Positions 29,001-49,411 of a DNA stretch of 64,000 bases are shown here, in pieces. Position 1 is the stretch's first letter. Every line of letters begins with the position of its first letter. The position numbers and the translations under genes are program-made. A model generated the notes under the pieces. It worked only from the letters and a program-made list of their open reading frames with translations. It was not told the origin of the DNA and did not search any database. The DNA is from Antedon mediterranea (lineage: Eukaryota; Echinodermata; Crinoidea; Comatulida; Antedonidae): the NCBI RefSeq assembly GCF_964355755.1, contig NC_092671.1, positions 13,558,501-13,622,500 of the forward strand. The letters run 5' to 3'.

Positions 29001-31514
29001 GCAACGAATATACGACATAAGATTTATAAATATTGCATGAATGTTAATAACAATACGAAGAAAAACAAGGTATCCTAGCAACGCGGAATGAATATCAATT
29101 ATCATTATATTTTGAAGTCAGTTTTTCAAAATGGAAATTAATCGGAAGACTTACAAATAATTAATGTTTATCATTTTCACAGTATTTCGTTTTTGCTAAG
29201 TAAAGAAGTTAAGAGGCTTACAAAAGCACATGGAAATTAGTATTTTATATTAAAGATATATTGTCCCCCTAACAAAATTATTTTTTTTTAAACATGTCAT
29301 TTTAATGTCACATTTTGACCAACAACTGGATCGATAAAAAATTGCCTGAAATAAAATTTAAAGCAAAATAAACCTAAATTGTCTGTCAGACAATGATTTT
29401 TGGTTAAAATTAACCGTTTATTTTGTCTTTTTATAAGTTATATCATTGATTTTTTTTTCTACAGAAGTGAATAAATGTATTAAAACTGCAAAATGGGCTA
29501 TTCAAAGTCTAATTTTATTAATCTTTATTTTTCATGTTTTTTTGGGGGACAATACATCTTTAAGTTTCTATATATAATCTTTGAAACAACAATAATAATA
29601 ATAATAATCCAAATTTATTTTTCGTTTGCGGTTATAAGCCTTTTTTCGTGGTGCTACAGGACTCATAATGCTATAAGATTTCAAACCCGGAGGAGCTACT
29701 CTTTAAAAATGTAAGCACATATTAATACGGAATATTCTTAAACACTAAACCCACCGACATTTGTTTATACGGTCATCGGATCGGAATCGGGCTCAACCGT
29801 ATATACTCCAAACAATACACACCATCACGATAGGATTTAATTTTTCAACATAAATTATTGTCATCATGAAGATAATGATCGTAAATGTTAACTCACATGG
29901 AAAGCGATGTAAATTACAATTCAAACTGACAGATGAAATAATGCATTGATCATAATTAACCACACTTAACACCCCAGCCTTTTATCTCCATTGAGCGGTT
30001 TTCAATTCAGTGTTATCAATTCACATGTTACCACGTCATCAGTGTTTAACTGGTGACAGCAAAACAAATTTGTCTTCAAAGTTATCTTTGTCTCTATCCG
30101 CAAACGTCACCTTATTTGAGACAATTAACTTGATTTATCTAATTCACTTATTATGTTTTATATTGTATGTGCGGTAAAACAATAAACAAACTAAAACTAC
30201 TTGGGCTACCGTCATACACAACAGTGACATCACAGCGTAATAATCCACACGACACATTTAAACAAATGTTTACAATAACATAATGATTATCAAATTGTTT
30301 ATGTCTTGTTACTATATCTTTATTTTTCATAAATAAATATGAAATATATATTGACGACGTGGGCGATTCTAGTAGGTAAGGTTCTTGATCGCTTGGGAAT
30401 TAAGTAATGAGAACTGGAATAGGTCTGATGTCTTAATCAGTAATATCAATTTAACAGGGAATTAAGTGTACTTTGCCAGTTATTATTTTACTTGATAACA
30501 ATGATCAAATCGGCATTTAATTTATGTATACAGGTTACAAATGCACTAATTAGTGAAATGTGCTTTTGGTAAATTGCATTTTAAATAGGCCTCCGTAATT
30601 TGAATCGAGTTTCCAATGATCAGAGTGTCATTCATACAACTTTATACGGACATTCGGGCTACAAAAACACAAGGAGGAGATAAGTATTTGTAACGAGTTT
30701 ATATTAGGTTAATCTAAAGGTATTAAATAAACAGCCTTACATTATACTGTATAAAATAATCGAAAATGAAATAATGATTAGAGATGGCACCGACGACGGG
30801 TTTGATCTAATTTTTTTTCACAAAACTAAACATTTTTTTCCCTGATTTTGTTTGTATTTTGTGTTTAAGACAGGACCACAATGCAAAACAGGTTTTTCTT
30901 TTACCTGATTGTGTAATTCTGTATAAAGAAGTTAAATAAATAAGGACGGTGGTCATTGCATGTCCGCGTGACGGTAACAACAGACAAGCATGCTTACGGT
31001 ACTACGATTACGATATGTGAACGTACACTTGATAATCTACATCGTATAGCGTTGTTATACCTTTGTTTTAGTGCGACGTTTCCGACTGATTTCCACAATG
31101 TATATATAATTTATGTTTATACTCATCTTAATTTGTTGAAGGCGTTATTACCATCATTATTGACTTCTTAGAAAACAAGTACGAACTATGAGTCACTTGT
31201 ATTTGCTTTCCCATAAACAACGGACTTATACCGGATCAACTAAACCTAAACAAAATAGTACATCTATGAAAAAAACCAACATAACGATACCGATCACAAC
31301 AGTACTATAGATATTTAAAAAAACGTGTGACCTTCCATGTGGCATTGCCGGAACCCATCTGTCGTAAAAACGGCTTTTATTTTAGAATAATGAGGCTTTT
31401 CATCCTGCGACTTTAGTAGGAATTTATGCAAATGAGGTAATCATTTGAAAATATGCGTCACCTGGGCATGACGTCTGAAATGCTTCGCAAGACGTGTCTC
31501 CATACCGAGTTCTA
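26081..31514. other. intergenic, nothing coding recognised
   Basis: AT-rich sequence with short poly-T and AATAAT runs. A stretch around 29740-30130 is less AT-rich and could be regulatory, but I cannot support this beyond composition. Confidence 0.35.
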
Positions 31515-31667
31515 AAGCTCTGTCTACAAACTAGTTTGACAAAAAAAGTGTGATGTGTCCAAATATGGTAGTGATATGCCAAATATGGTAGTGATATGAC
31601 ATCATCATGTCCATATATGGACACATGTTTTGTTGTCACATAAAGTTTGATAATGTAGACAGAGCTT
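31515..31667. mobile_element. MITE, family with AAGCTCTGTCTAC termini (copy 1, complete)
   Basis: AAGCTCTGTCTAC at the left end is matched by GTAGACAGAGCTT at the right end. The interior carries a tandem CCAAATATGGTAGTGATATG motif and a CCATATATGG palindrome. It is about 150 bp. Related copies lie at 39098-39193, 49688-49830 and 63908-64000. Confidence 0.8.
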
Positions 31668-32439
31668 AAGGAATGACAATAGCAACATCAACGTTGCCAA
31701 CACCTTTTTAGGTTCCTAAGAAACAGGAAAATATACATTTCTAGATGTTATAATCTATATATAATTACCCTTCAGCATCCGCTCCAATAGAATACGGTCG
31801 GGTAATAGGAAGAACAATATCAATTGGAAAACCACTGCCAAAAAATAACTATTTACGTTACTATCATTTGTTGCCATATAATACAATATTAATAATGAAC
31901 ACAATGTTGTAAACACAATGTCAAATAATAGTGATTTATTTTGAAAATAAAAATTAACTGAAAACCAGAACCTGTTGGGATTTAGTTAAATATAACCATT
32001 TAATTTTGTCTTTTTCATTAACTTTATTAGACGCATACATTTACAGTTTCTATTTGTCATGTTTTGGGGGACAATACATCTACAATAGGCCTGCTAGTTA
32101 ATGGTAGCAGGCTAAGGAATATACTCTGTCGAAAAACACACAACGTTCATAATATTGATCAGACATAAAATATATTGAGTTCACATTTATTTAATTCATA
32201 GAATAACACTGACAAGTTCATTGTATTTATAGTATATATATTGTGCTAGTGTTAAATTGTATTTTGTCTCATCTAAGTATGGCAAGACAGCATGCAATTG
32301 ATATAATATCGAAGGAAGCGTGTGGTACTCCAATTGGAACTGTCCAATTTGAACCAAGATGAAGCTGGTTTCTTGACAAACAAATTAGAAACCTTGGATT
32401 TCCAAAAATGACTGGCCTCTTCTCAATCTATATATCTCT
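31668..32439. other. intergenic, nothing recognised
   Basis: No exon, RNA gene or element could be supported. Confidence 0.4.
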
Positions 32440-32590
32440 CTCACTTTGCTCCATCCAGTCTTTCTCCATCTAGTCTTGCTCCATCCAGTCTTGCTCCAAC
32501 CCGTCGTGCTCCAACCACTCTTGCTCCATCCAGTCTTGCTCCAATCAGTATTTCTCCAACCAGTCTAAGTGCTCCAATCAGTATTTCTTG
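32440..32590. repeat. 15-bp minisatellite, about 9-10 copies
   Basis: Diverged copies of a 15-bp unit close to CTCCATCCAGTCTTG follow each other, with one insertion near the right end. Because the unit is a multiple of three it could read as a Pro-Ser-Ser-Leu-Ala pentapeptide repeat on the plus strand, but that frame has no ATG and is closed by an upstream TGA, so I regard it as non-coding. Confidence 0.75.
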
Positions 32591-32676
32591 AGATTCATGT
32601 ACAGTACAAAAAGCATTGTTACAAGAAGGTGCCTGTATCCCAAAGTTTCTGTAATGTAAATGGCATTATATGTCCA

Positions 32677-32802
32677 GTATCATAGGTAAATTCTGTAATA
32701 CAGTGTAACATATGTATCACATATGATGACTATGTTTAGGTTAGGGTTAGGTTATGCTTATGTGATACACATATGTATCATATAATTTGTCTATGATACT
32801 GT
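32677..32802. mobile_element. short inverted-repeat element (copy 1)
   Basis: Ends GTATCATAGGTAAATT and AATTTGTCTATGATAC form an imperfect inverted repeat. The interior includes a GGTTAGGGTTAGGTTA tract and nested ATGTATCACATA/TATGTATCAT palindromes. A related copy lies at 47214-47332, with GTGTCATAGGCAAATTCTG at one end and ATTTGCTTATGATAC at the other. Confidence 0.6.
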
Positions 32803-33569
32803 ACAAATTATAGATACATTAATGAGAATTGACTAGCTTTATCCAAAAGTAGCTGGAAATTAATCTATTACCAGTGCTTATTTGTTAGTAAAACTTTAAT
32901 TCAGAGATTGAATAGTCACAATTTGGCTACAAACAATATTTCATAATTTGACCAATAAACTCAGTAGGTGCCTTCTAGATAAAATAGGTTAAATCTACTT
33001 TTACTAAAACTTGAATGAATCAACTATGTACTATTATTCCATCTGTTAATATAAATAAAATACATAAATAAATTATGCTCTATTAAGCTCTATACTGGAA
33101 TTGATCATACAGGTGCAGAACTAACAATACTGGAAAATTAATTTGCATGAATTTTTTTAAATAATTCAAAATGTTTGTTTGGTTAAAACGCCCATATGAC
33201 GATGTTAGAAACGTTTGAACTTAGTATTCAATAAATTTAATCTATATGCTATTCTTATAAAGAACTGATTAAAGTTTTTGAAAAGATTTTGAGGTTTGTC
33301 GGCCTGAGCACCTCAGCTGCGGACGACTTAATTTTAAGCATCTTAAAACCATCGCAGGAAATAAGTGAATGGTTTATTGACAGTTTCTAGGGTAACAGTA
33401 TAATCATGAACATTACTGGCACCATCATCATTAAATTGCATGTGTAACCAAGACAACGGGTAAACATTGGTTTTATAATTTCTGTGGCTGAATCTAAAAC
33501 TTGAAAAGCTAATCTATATTTAATGTTACCTTGAATGGACTAACACAGGCTTGAAATAGCTGTTGCAAC
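32803..33569. other. region downstream of DCTN6, including probable 3' UTR
   Basis: A minus-strand AATAAA (TTTATT at 33373-33378) lies about 190 bases after the DCTN6 stop and is the best candidate polyadenylation signal. Nothing else is recognised. Confidence 0.4.
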
Positions 33570-41702
<8,133 letters not shown>

Positions 41703-42582
41703 ATTCTAACCTATTTGGCGTGAAATATCCAAAAAAATAAAATATTTAAATAAGCTGCAGAGCACACTCACAACGTATTTTTTTTCTGTATTTTGGTATA
41801 GCGCCACCATTCTATGAAGGGCATACGCTGCCAAAATTGCCTTCAACCGGACCACACTCCCCCTTCCTTGTGTCATACCAGAAGGCACTACTTTAATTAA
41901 ATTAAATTAATATTTATGTTAAAAATGTGTTGAAAGAATATATATAAAATTTCACTCAGCCAAAGTATATATGACGAATAAGTCACATAACATAAAACGA
42001 TCTAAATTGGCCCACCCCATTTTCATACAAACGAAGCGTCATGCATACAAATATGAAAAATATTTGTTTAATATCAAAACAGTTGTTCACCTTGACCAAA
42101 ATCGGATAGAAACAAAATATATCTAAAAGAACTGCAATTTAAAACATGATAATACTAATATTAATAACATAGGTAGACAATGTTTTTTTTGTGATAAATT
42201 TAACAGTTATTTGGTCTTTTAAAAAGTGAAATCATTAATTTTATTGGAAGTTTATTTTATGACGGAAGTTAATAACTTCATTCAAATAAAATCTGATTTT
42301 ATTAATCTTGTTAATTTATTTTGTGGAGGGGGGGGGGGGTGATCTTTTGAAGATGCATGTCCCAAAAGTTCATTCAATAAGGAAATATTTCAATAATCCT
42401 AATAAAAGTACTTATGTACATAGATGGTAGCTTTACATTTTAGACGAAACAATTGTGTTTTGGGTACTTCAGTGTGTGTTTATTGCATATAGAATCAAAT
42501 AATAATATGTTAAAATCAAATGTGAAAAAAAGGTTTTACAACTGATAGTAAGATTGTGTCATTGATAACATTTTCCAAAATG
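41703..42582. promoter_or_regulatory. upstream region of DCTN6, probable promoter
   Basis: The start codon of DCTN6 faces away from that of the antizyme gene 1.68 kb away, so both promoters should lie between 41703 and 43384. A tract of more than ten Gs occurs near 42331. No core promoter element can be assigned with confidence. Confidence 0.35.
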
Positions 42583-43147
<565 letters not shown>

Positions 43148-43384
43148 TTAGAAAAACAATTGTAATTTTAACTTTGAATTATGAAAAAATGTAGTTTGCG
43201 CCACCACACAAAAAAGAGACCTTGCTGCTGGAAAATTAAATTGCGTCATTTGAGAAATAAAATTCGCTGCCTTGGTTTGTTTTGTGACACGTACCGTAAA
43301 TCCCAACGAAAAACCTTCAACCAAAGTTACTTTTATACTTCGTAATACGTTTTACAATCTTAGGTTGTTCTAAATAATATCTAG
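43148..43384 (+). promoter_or_regulatory. probable promoter and 5' UTR of the antizyme gene
   Basis: Only about 240 bases separate the microsatellite from the first start codon. An in-frame TAG at 43382-43384 directly precedes the ATG. No TATA box is assigned. The length allows a short 5' leader only if transcription starts within this interval. Confidence 0.4.
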
Positions 43385-44643
43385 ATGGTTATATCAACTA
43401 ATAAAACCACGTCTTTTGACCAGAATTTTATACACAATGAAGAAGAAACGTCGCAAGGTAGCAGATCTTTGTTTAGCAGCAGCGGTGGAACGATCTCGAA
43501 TATTAAAATGGAAGCCAATCTGTAAGTATCTAGCCTAGGCCTGGTATAGACCCCATTAGTTACAGTACGGTAGGCCTGGATGTATCGGAGAAAATATTAA
43601 CTAGCCTAGGCCTACCTAGAGTAGATAACTTATTTGTTCTTTTTTTTGTGGGCATGATGTCATTGTCAACCGTAATTTTTTAAAGAAATATAATCTATCA
43701 TTAAACCTTATTTTTTTAAACAGGGAGCGTGGAAAACTGCATTGCTTCAAACTTGGCCGCCGCCCAGGGTGGTGTTCCTGATGATTCTTCGGGTTTTGAA
43801 TCCTTCATACTCGAAGGGTCAGAAGATGAATCTGACTTTGACGACTTCTTCGTCAGTCGCCTTTTCTCAGTAAGTCACAAGCTAGCTTCATTGACAATAA
43901 TGTGAATATCATTATTATTAAATACATATTTTAAAAATGTTTTATTGTATTTTGCAGAAGGGCGATCCATCGAGCACCGCTGAGAATCGCATCTCTTTGA
44001 GGTTTTTGCACAAGCTGACTGACAATTTAATCGTTAAATGGGATGCTGTGATGTACAAGAGCTGCCTCTATGTAGAGATTACTGATCTGCCAGACGGAAG
44101 TAGAGACAGGTTTGTGAAATAATGTATTCGCATTATATTTCTTCAATAAACATACATTTCCTCTCTTTCAAAATAATAATAAACCATGTAATTTCTGATG
44201 AATTGTAAATAAATTAGGCTGATCATATTACTTTACCAGTCTCTTCCTGATGTCTGATCTTCACTTCCTTTCAGTGGTAATACATATAATATATCATTTT
44301 AATTGAAAACAACTAGAAAGTAATAATTTTTTTCCTTTTTTTTTTCTAGTTTTGTTTCTCTGCTTGACTTTGCTGAAGAAAGTCTGAAATGCAGTCACGT
44401 GGTGGTTTGCTTCGTAAAAGATAATAACATGAGAAGTAAGTTTTGTATACACTGTATAAATTTAATTAAATAATGATTAAAACATTTTAAAGTAAAATTC
44501 TCAATCTCAATATTTGTTTTTTTCCCTTAGGTATGTTTATAAAGACTTTCATGTATCAAGGATTCAGTGCATTGGCGCCGCAGAGTCCACTGGTTTTTAA
44601 CAAAAACACTGATTATTTCTTCATGGTGTATGAAATTGACTAA
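43385..44643 (+). CDS. OAZ: ornithine decarboxylase antizyme (requires +1 frameshift)
   Basis: Antizyme binds ornithine decarboxylase monomers, sends them to the proteasome and blocks polyamine uptake. Exons are 43385-43521, 43724-43869, 43958-44109, 44350-44435 and 44531-44643. ORF1 has 64 codons, starting right after an in-frame TAG and ending Gly-Trp-Cys-Ser then TGA TGA. Shifting +1 at that stop gives 146 more codons, 210 residues in total (human OAZ1 228). The second part has the family core: KSCLYVEITDLPDGSRDSFV, LLDFAEESL, CSHVVVCF, the FIKTFMYQGF region and a C-terminal PLVFN...YFFMVYEID. A second in-frame ATG at 43508 (codon 42) parallels the two starts of mammalian OAZ1. A different ATG at 43437 is discussed in the findings. 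AATAAA signals overlap at 44787-44796. One antizyme gene is seen; which vertebrate paralogue it matches cannot be said. Confidence 0.96.
43776..43784 (+). promoter_or_regulatory. programmed +1 ribosomal frameshift site
   Basis: The zero frame reads TGG TGT TCC TGA TGA. TCC-TGA is the canonical antizyme shift site, where TGA sits in the A site and polyamines promote slipping to GAT. The translation Trp-Cys-Ser before the stop is the same as in mammals. Here two TGA codons stand in tandem, so any ribosome reading through the first still stops. Confidence 0.95.
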
Positions 44644-47213
44644 GTTCTAGCCCTAACTGACATGGATTGAAGTGTTTTTAAATACTATAATGCTTTTTGC
44701 TATTAATACATATTATGTACTTTACTTTAAAGCTTTAAATTCTGAAAGGGGTAATTATCGTATTTTGTATAAATTTATGTTGAGAAAATAAATAAAACTT
44801 TACTGTATGCTAAAATTAATCAAATAAAGCGTAATGGTACAGTATACAAGACAAATAAAGATTTATCGCTGATTCTATTCATAAAATGTGGTTAGTTTTC
44901 ATTTCGCTTTTTCGTTATCTTATAAGTGCCGTTTATGTATGCTTGTTATATTTAGGTTTTTGTGTTTTAAAGCTTGCCCATCTTTATGTATTGTAGTACT
45001 GTATATTTTAGTGTTCTCAAGAAAGGTATTTAATGGTGATAATGAATTGGCTATATTTATAGGTAAAAAGCCATTAACCATTTTTTTTTACGGGGAAGAA
45101 AATATAAACGTATATGCTTGGTGCTTTATATTAAAATATTTGTACCGAATTTACACTTCAGGTTTGCACATTAGTACCAAATAAATTTGACCTATTGCTA
45201 AATTACTGTGTCAAGTGTTTTATATATGTGCAATTTTGGAGTGACACTGTCGGATATTGCTGAATGAGTTGCCATTTTGTGTTTAAAATACTTGCAATGA
45301 ATATTTTAAATGCCATATGGTCAATCAATTGAATATACCGATAAGTGCCCATTTATGATTACAACTTGCATATGGTCATTAATTGAATATCGGTTATTTT
45401 AAGCATGAATACGATCAATATATTCATATTGGACAGATAATGATAAACAACATTATGAATTTGATATACATCACCTGATATGGATTTGAGTAAACAGGGA
45501 ACTAGATCTACCAGGTTTTAGCCAGTGTCATCTTGCAATGCCTTTAATAATTTACAATGTACATGAAGGGAAAATAATTAATAATTTATTATATCTATAT
45601 CATGTATTACACAAGACATGCCTGCAATTCTCATACTAATAGCTAACAAAAATATTCTAACTAATAGGCAATCCCAGTAATGGAAAAATAAGTATGCTAC
45701 CTCCTGCATACAAATTTCACCTGTCTGAAGATATGATTATTGATTGTCACACGTACAGTATTCTGTTGGTGACACGATCAAGCCTATTCACACTTTATCA
45801 TACATGCTAAGGTCGAGGTCAAAGCATAAAAATCTTCTACATTAAATCAAAAGCATGCATTTACATACATGATAACCATGACTAAACAGAGTAGAAGTGT
45901 GTTAATGGATCTATATACTGTATATTATTTTACATAATATTAATATCAACTGGAATGCAGGGGTTTTTATGGGAAAACTATGCTTTTAAAAAATCAAATA
46001 TTAACTCACTGTGTAAAATTTCAATGCAATTGTTTGTATTCTCAAAGTAAAAAAAAAGCACTTTTCAAAACTAGCCATATGAGGGGGTCCAGAATATATA
46101 CAGTGGAGAACTAACCTACAATATGACAGTTTGTCGGATAGAGATATCAAAAAGTAGTATATAATTTCATTTCAGCTGTCAAAGGGGAAGACCAAGCGCT
46201 ACCCAACTGTCTCAGGGGCGGTAGCGGGACTATTTTAAGAGGTTGCCTAAGAGTCCAGGTAGGCTGTAGACACACAAGCAATACAAACATACAGAAATTC
46301 ATTCTGAGCATGTTGAGAAACAACACTGACTGCCGGTAAATTGTGCGCGGTATTGTTGACTGCTGGTTAATTTTATACTGTAGTCTGTCAATTTACATAT
46401 AGGCTCTTCCAAACCTGGATCTAAATTTTAACTAGGTGGCAGAAAAAACATTTAGTATGAAATTAAGAGGTGTTGCCTGAGCAACTAGGGGTACACCCCT
46501 GCGTTTGCCATGTGCCTGAATTGTTTTCCATTTAAATACACTTTAAAACTTGTTATTCTATCTACAATAATAAAATCATACAATAATTTCATATAAAGGA
46601 AAGCATATTGTAATTTAGTGTATCCTATCCTAGTATATACTCAGCTTGAGTCGATATCTCAATGTATACTCTAACTACACTTTGAATATATTCATTTGAT
46701 AAACGTGTTTGCTCATCGATCAATAATGTGTCGGTAAGGCAATATTCAACATCAGGCTATGGTTAGAATAAATCTCTAAATCACTATCCATCAATCAGGC
46801 AATCTGTATCTTGTTATGTTATAATAAGTAGTTTCATTATCATTGATTGCATACTGCTGGTTCACATGAACTTATGTGAAATAAATGTCATTCTATCTAT
46901 GCTTCTATTCTATTTTATAATCTCTATTCTTAAATTCCAGCTCCTGTACAAGCAATTTAACAAAATTGAATCACCATTTTTAAATGGACAATTTTCATTA
47001 CCTATACAGCTGCTGGGCGTTGAATGTGTTTATAATCTTATTAACCAATCATTGAACTAACAATACTTTCTAAAAACCATTTGGTCATGCTTATAACTAC
47101 AACTTTTGTGAGGTTTCCAATTCTAAAGACCTCCATCCTAAACAAAAAGACAGTCATGCATTGCCTCGGATAATTACATTTAAGCTGGTAGCCATACTTG
47201 CAAGGCTGTTCTT
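44644..47213. other. antizyme 3' UTR and intergenic DNA
   Basis: The antizyme 3' UTR probably ends shortly after the AATAAA signals at 44787-44796. The rest has no supported gene; a 98-codon open frame at 44888-45184 is AT-rich and without motifs. Confidence 0.45.
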
Positions 47214-47332
47214 GTGTCATAGGCAAATTCTGTAATACAAGTATATGCACAGTATCACATGTGCATCTCATTCTGTTAAGGTTAGGCTTATTGCCCATGA
47301 TACAGGTGTCACATGTGATTTGCTTATGATAC
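47214..47332. mobile_element. short inverted-repeat element (copy 2)
   Basis: Shares its ends and internal TCACATGTG-type palindromes and the GTTAGGCTTA segment with the element at 32677-32802. About 120 bp, no coding capacity. Confidence 0.55.
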
Positions 47333-49411
47333 TGTAAACATTATAGATACAGTGCCGAGAACGAGCTACAATATTCATATGCAGCACATCAATATAATTA
47401 TAAATATTGTTATAATCATTCTTTGTACACTCTATTGATTTTGTTGCCACTTTTGCACAATCATACTAGTCAATATAAACAGCATATAAATGATTTACGT
47501 ATACAAATCATACATGGTTAATCTATTACGAAGGTCACATCAAACAATAAGGGGAGGCATAAAAAGAACCTAGATGGGATCTGATCAAATAATTCTACCA
47601 GTCTGAGGTGTCAAAATTAGTAGGACACTCGTAAAAAGGAAACAGGAGCATGCGTCATCTATAAAACAGATGGCTGGAATCTCACCCAATATTACTAGAC
47701 CAATAGGGAGTCTAACAAGTTTGTACTGTACTAATAATCCTCTAATTTCCATGCAAATTTAACTAATGATACTAGCAGTACAGCTTCTTTATAGTATGAT
47801 AGATGCAATTTGCTTATGGCGCCGGCAGCCAATGTATATATATTGCATTGTAATCAATAATGAAATTAATAAATTAATACTGTACTGCAGCATAGCCAGT
47901 TCAAGGTAAAGTTTTAAATAGACAAAATGGTTTCTTTAATTAGCAATTGTCATTATCAATCCATACTCTTATTGATTTGAGACCCTGACATTAGTTAGTC
48001 AATATAGAGGACGATTATCAATACATTATAATTTATTTGACCTTTTATAGTAATATAAATAGTAAAATAATTGGTGTTTTTAGGCTTTTCATGATTTTTT
48101 TGACATAGTTTAATACCTGGTTTTAAGGGGTTTTTTTGAACTGCTGCAAGGCCCTCGAGCTCCAGGCCCCTGGGTTTGGCCAGTGAGCGCTCATATGCGT
48201 TACACCACTATTTTCAGTTCATGCATTACAAGATATGATAAAAAGTACAAATTAAAGAAATATTAATCAAATCATATTTTTGAAATTCACATTTCTTCAG
48301 TAAAGTTCTATAACTTTTCAGAAATGGATAAAACCGAGTAATTAATTTATTTGTAACTGATTATTTGTATCATTATCCTTTGTTACATTATATTAATTCT
48401 CAAAGATTGGCTAAAACATCAGATATATTTCGGCACTTTATTCAGCGACACAAAGTACTGTCATAGAGAACCAGTGAGCAGTTTATCTCAAACACTTGAT
48501 TGTTTTTATAGTTATTAGTTTTTATTTATTTTTCTTTTTATATTATTGTCTTTTTTTTTCTATACTAGATTATTAATATCAACATATTGTATAATACTGT
48601 ATATATGAGCACATTTATGATACACTAAATATGTATAGATTTTGAAAATTTTTGTTTTCAACCAACAAAATTTAACACAACCTGTTGACTGGGTTTTGAC
48701 CATTGGCTTCCTGCCTTTAATCCGCCCTTGAATCTGAATTATCTACAAATCTAACCACAATATTTGTTTGAAAATGGATGACTGAATTTCAGGGGATAAA
48801 AAAAAAGAAATATAGTGTACAAGCTGTGATAATGGACAGGTTATAATATACAAAATATTCATTAATTATAATCAATAATAATATGCAAAAAGTCTATACT
48901 ATATTACTATTCTATACCTTTACATGACTTAAAAAAAAGTTACATTCATGTCTAATGTAAACCATTTTGATTGTACTCTGATTGCCTAATATATATGTAA
49001 TAATATGTATATAATTAATTCATCAGTTATTACAATATTTTAACTATTGCTTATCAAATGTAATTATTTCTAGATAGCGGTCTTGCTAATAACGTTGGGG
49101 CCTACAACAGGTTGATACAATGTTCAGACTTCTGGAATTAAAACAGGCTACACTAAAGTTCCTTGGCTTTGTTTGTGTTTCCATGATATTGAGAATATTA
49201 TGAGCATTATTAACATCTATAGTGTTTTCTATTTGGTTTAAAATGAGTCTTCTCAATTTTCTTTTATGAGTAATAGCTGCACATGGGTTATGGTTAAACA
49301 TTTAATTTGTTTTTACAATCACTAATTATTAATTCATCTTCATTGGAGGGTTTGTTTTTTTTTTATTCAAGAGGTTTTTAAACTTCATATGTTAATTAGA
49401 AAGACCTGGTA
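47333..49411. other. intergenic DNA and AP4E1 3' UTR
   Basis: AT-rich, with one GC-richer patch at about 48140-48210 (GGCCCTCGAGCTCC) of unknown nature. A minus-strand AATAAA (TTTATT at 49362-49367) about 45 bases past the AP4E1 stop could be its polyadenylation signal. Confidence 0.4.

Noticed and set aside
32744-32760. Interstitial telomere repeat (GGTTAGGGTTAGG)
   Set aside because: Only about two units, embedded in a short inverted-repeat element whose other copy lacks them.
44888-45184. 98-codon open frame downstream of antizyme
   Set aside because: AT-rich, lies past the antizyme polyadenylation signals, and has no recognisable motif.
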